NCBI GenBank assembly: GCA_015680905.1
Contig: CM027380.1
Location: forward strand, 17,068,001-17,132,000
From: Coptis chinensis
Lineage: Eukaryota > Streptophyta > Magnoliopsida > Ranunculales > Ranunculaceae
Direction of reading: 5' to 3'
DNA: 64,000 nt
In this document: positions 60,768 to 64,000 of the stretch, one piece after another
How positions within the stretch are numbered: the stretch's first letter is position 1
How the letters are laid out: every line of letters starts with the position of its first letter
Notes under the pieces: model-generated
What the model was told of the DNA's origin: nothing
Database searches by the model: none
What the model saw: only the letters and a program-made list of their open reading frames with translations
Position numbers and translations under genes: made by a program

Positions 60768-62225
60768 TCACTTCTTCTTGGCAGCAGACTTGGTGACCTT
60801 AGCACCAGAAGGATCCTTCTTCTCCACACTCTTAATAACACCAACAGCCACAGTCTGCCTCATGTCACGGACAGCAAACCTTCCAAGAGGAGGATACTCA
60901 GAGAAAGTTTCGACCACCATTGGTTTAGTAGGAATCATCTTAACAAAGGCTGCGTCACCATTCTTCAAAAACTTGGGCTCCTTCTCCAGCTCCTTTCCAG
61001 AACGCCTATCAATCTTTGTCAGGATCTCTGAAAACTTGACTGCAATGTGTGAAGTGTGACAGTCAAGGACTGGTGCGTATCCGTTTCCAATCTGCCCTGG
61101 GTGATTCATGATGATAACCTGCGCGGTGAAGTTAGCAGCCTCCTTGGCAGGGTCATCCTTGGAGTTTGATGCAACATAGCCACGCTTCAGATCCTTAACT
61201 GCAACATTCTTTACATTGAAGCCAACATTGTCACCAGGAAGAGCCTCCAGAAGAGCCTCGTGATGCATCTCTACAGACTTGACCTCAGTGGTTAGACCAG
61301 AGGGGCCAAAAGTCACCACAATACCAGGCTTTATAACACCAGTCTCAACACGGCCTACAGGAACAGTTCCAATACCACCAATCTTGTAAACATCTTGAAG
61401 GGGAAGACGAAGAGGCTTGTCTGTGGGACGCTTTGGCTCTGAAATCTGATCAAGGGCATCAAGGAGAGTTGGACCCTTGTACCACTCAAGGTTGGCAGAT
61501 CTTTCAATCATGTTGTCGCCCTCGAAACCAGAAATTGGGACAAAAGGAATCTTGTCAGGATTGTAGCCAACCTTCTTCAGATAGGAAGACACCTCCTTCA
61601 CAATTTCATCATACCTCGCCTTGGAGTACTTAGGTGTGGTGGCATCCATCTACAGACAAAACCAAAAGGAATCAACATAGATTTACAAGATAAGTAAAAA
61701 AAATTCACACTAGCAAAAGTGATATGAACAAAAGGAAATACAAAAAAAAGTTGAAACAAATACCTTATTACAGCAGCAGATCATCTGCTTCACTCCCAAA
61801 GTGAAAGCAAGCAAAGCATGCTCACGAGTTTGTCCATCCTTGGAGATTCCAGCTTCAAAACCACCAGTAGTTGAGTCAATGATCAAGACTGCACAATCAG
61901 CCTGGGAAGTTCCAGTGATCATGTTCTTGATAAAGTCACGATGTCCAGGAGCATCAATGACAGTGCAGTAGTACTTGGTTGTCTCGAACTTCCACAAGGC
62001 AATGTCGATGGTGATACCACGTTCACGCTCAGCCTTAAGCTTGTCAAGAACCCATGCGTATTTGAAAGACCTTTTGTTCATCTCAGCCGCTTCTTTCTCA
62101 AAGCGCTCAATGACACGCTTGTCAATTCCACCAAGCTTGTAGATCAGATGCCCAGTGGTTGTGGACTTCCCAGAGTCGACATGACCAATAACAACAATGC
62201 TTATATGAATCTTCTCCTTACCCAT
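60768..62225 (-). CDS. Translation elongation factor EF-1alpha (eEF1A)
   Basis: The GTPase that brings aminoacyl-tRNA to the cytosolic ribosome. Two coding exons: 61764-62225 (residues 1-154) and 60768-61649 (155-447), GT-AG intron between, 447 aa as in other plants, unbroken. G1 GHVDSGKST (14-22), G2-region [12 protein letters not shown]3 DAPGH (91-95) and G4 NKMD (153-156) are all present; the intron falls between K154 and M155, inside G4. Domains II and III follow ([17 protein letters not shown]-type [19 protein letters not shown]) with the Lys-rich end SAAKKK. One unusual residue is Ser at position 9 (HISIVVIG) where plants normally have Asn. Upstream there is a 1.48-kb leader intron, as is usual for this gene family and often important for expression. 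Confidence 0.98.
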
Positions 62226-62246
62226 AGCTGCCTTTAGTTCAAAGCT

Positions 62247-63726
62247 CTACAATATCAAATATTTGGAAGAATCAGACATCTAACCAATAAAAGAACACAA
62301 AAATTGAGCATCACAAACAAAGATTAAAAAGGTATGGGCAGGTGCAACTGGCTCAACTCTATGGACAAAAGTAACAAGAAAATAATGAATTCTCAGCAGA
62401 TAGATCTTAGAAAAGTCATACAAAAATCACAAATCCATTGGAAACCTACTTGCCCACCACGGCTGCCTCTAGGTCAAAGTTCAACCACACAAATACAAAT
62501 CTGGAGGAACCTCATAGAAACCAAGGAATAAAACAGAAAGAAAAACAAGACAATGACCCTAGCAACTACAAAAAGATTTAGTATATAGGGAAATCATGAT
62601 TGATAAACTTGGGTGCTGAATACAGAAAATTAAACTTATTTAGAACCGGCCACAAGATAAAATGATGAAATTACACAGCATCAGGTATAAATGTCCTCCA
62701 AAACTACTACATCCAATTATAATATGTTACTACCTCAAAGAAATATACAATCAGGCATAAATTGCCTATTCTCAAGTTCAGACTACAAAATCCAATTATT
62801 TGTAACCGTATAGTGAACATGCAAAACTCAAACAAAAAAATAGTTATCTGGACCATTATATCAATTAAGTTTCTGGCCACCACATAATCCAAAATTTCAA
62901 GAAACATCATGACCAAAAAAAAGTCACTACGTACTTATTCAACTGAAATTGCAAATTTCAATTTTCAAGCAAGTCTTTCATACACAGCAACAATGCTAGA
63001 ATCACCAACCAAAATTTATCAAATGGCAACAGTACAAAGAATTAATCACCATCCCAATTGTAGTAATCTAAGTTATATGGACACACCATATTTTGGGGAA
63101 AAAATCCATGTCGGATACGTATCCAGTGTCCGTGTTAGACACATTGTATGAAATTTACCTCAAATTTTGATATTTTTTGCCGGACACACCTCCTAACCTA
63201 GGTAGGTAGTAACTAATTCAATCTTGACTGAGTGAAGGTACAACATGCAATAACTATTATGTTGATTTGTAATAAACAAAAACATCTGATCATTGAAAAG
63301 TTTTGACCAACTTCAATACAGGAACGCCCTTAATATATCATCAATCAGCTCATATACAAAATAAATACTGATTTGAGATATCATATCAATCGAACCAATT
63401 TATAAATTCATATTCAAAAGTGAAGTATAGTAAGACAGCTGGCTATGGGATTCGAACCCATGCGCACTTATTAGTGCAGAAGAACTGAACTTAATTAAGT
63501 CTTCCCCTTGACCACTCGGGCAAACCAGCTAGGATTAAAACATTAATCAATTAAATCATCAGATCACTATTCATTTTAGATCAATAAACATTACGTACAT
63601 CTAGAAAGATAAATCAGATCAATTGATTTATAATAGATTGCTGATCTATTATGAATAACCAGCTTTATATAACGTTTAAAACTAGATCAAAATCATATAA
63701 AACAACATGCATTCTCTAGATCTTAC
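62247..63726 (-). other. Leader (5' UTR) intron of EF-1alpha
   Basis: Donor GTAAGATC at 63726, acceptor TTGTAG at 62247, leaving AGCTTTGAACTAAAGGCAGCT before the ATG. 1,480 bp, AT-rich. It contains the tRNA-Leu-like gene at 63438-63529. Confidence 0.85.
63438..63529 (-). tRNA. tRNA-Leu(UAA)-like gene with a short insertion in the anticodon loop
   Basis: Type II tRNA, 92 nt: acceptor GCTGGTT/AGCCAGC, D arm CCCGAGTGG, anticodon stem GAAGA/TCTTC, long variable arm (GCACTAATAAGTGC), T arm ATGGG-TTCGAAT-CCCAT perfect. A box and B box are intact (TGCCCGAGTGG, GGTTCGAATCC). Between the anticodon-stem halves lies CTTAATTAAGTTCAGT instead of a 7-nt loop. Removing 9 nt leaves CTTAAGT with anticodon TAA. 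The extra bases could be an intron or a small duplication. The base after the acceptor is T (Leu normally has A), and one G seems missing between D and anticodon stems, so it may be a pseudogene. Confidence 0.65.
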
Positions 63727-63770
63727 CACAGACAATGAAGAAGAGATGCGGCTTTGAGAGAAAAATGACA
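63727..63770 (-). other. EF-1alpha leader exon
   Basis: About 45 nt of CT-rich leader (TTTTTCTCTCAAAGCCG, ending GTCTGTG) with a telo-box-like AGGGTTAT near the start site. The start is inferred from the TATA box. Confidence 0.6.
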
Positions 63771-63794
63771 ATAACCCTAGCTGCTATTGATATG

Positions 63795-63829
63795 TATTTA
63801 TAGATAAATGCAGTTACCTAAATGCCCTG
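63795..63829 (-). promoter_or_regulatory. EF-1alpha core promoter: TATA box and tef1-like box
   Basis: TATAAATA on minus at 63795-63802. Upstream at 63814-63829, CAGGGCATTTAGGTAA matches the known plant tef1 box (AGGGGCATAATGGTAA) at about 11-12 of 16 positions, in the expected place just upstream of the TATA box. Confidence 0.6.
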
Positions 63830-64000
63830 AACATTCTAGAAACGGTTGGGATATTTTCGTCTTTTAGTCGGTTTAGAAAACGTGCTGACCAGATAAATTT
63901 CTTTGGGCCCAAGGTTTGATAAGATCCACTTTGGTATTTATTATTAAAACGGCGGCGAATTAAACAAAACTTTAAACTTCTGACCCACCCTTTGTTTGGG
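63830..64000. other. EF-1alpha upstream region, window end
   Basis: No gene seen in the remaining bases; a gggccc core at 63905 may be part of the promoter. Confidence 0.4.

Overview
This is nuclear DNA of a flowering plant, most likely a eudicot. The signs are AT-rich intergenic DNA packed with plant-type Helitrons, MULEs, hAT elements and Gypsy/Copia LTR remains, together with short-exon genes that have plant-typical products: plant EF-1alpha with a leader intron, a WD40 protein and a PHP phosphoesterase, each with clear Arabidopsis-type relatives. I cannot name the species.

Four host protein genes are visible. (1) A mitochondrial ribosomal protein uL30m-like gene on + (9101-9535). Its two coding exons are recognisable but carry two frame breaks. 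(2) A 9-exon WD40-repeat gene on - (12078-17163), intact, 447 aa. (3) A 5-exon PHP-domain phosphoesterase gene on - (41297-46097), intact, 444 aa. (4) A translation elongation factor EF-1alpha gene on - (60768-62225, leader to about 63770), intact, 447 aa. A tRNA-Leu-like gene sits inside the EF-1alpha leader intron on the same strand.

The rest is mostly mobile DNA. 862-8277 is a head-to-tail array of eight short non-autonomous Helitrons. One copy is split by a 3.9-kb Mutator-like element that holds MURA transposase remnants, a captured histone H2B tail and palindromic minisatellites. 10517-10838 is a foldback MITE with a 9-bp target duplication. 17768-18186 is a hAT-type MITE built of palindromic gatatatc units. 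18195-32580 holds two related copies of a tatgaac minisatellite element, a giant solo LTR (23030-26747) and a decayed reverse-transcriptase element with a 42-nt poly(A) tail (27058-30381). 32585-40883 is a candidate large Helitron filled with about 54-bp and 218-bp tandem repeats and hit by a second solo LTR of the same giant family in the opposite orientation (36686-39916). 48431-58281 is a whole-length but broken Tat-like Gypsy fossil with LTRs, a TGGCGCC primer site, a second RNase H and an antisense gene region.

The genes form no operon or pathway, although uL30m, EF-1alpha and the tRNA all serve translation. The most rewarding signals are the tandem Helitron array, the gene-capturing MULE with its perfect 36-bp palindrome, the palindromic hAT MITE, and the tRNA nested in the EF-1alpha leader intron. 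All boundaries were read by eye. Family names rest on termini, target duplications and remembered protein families, not on searches.
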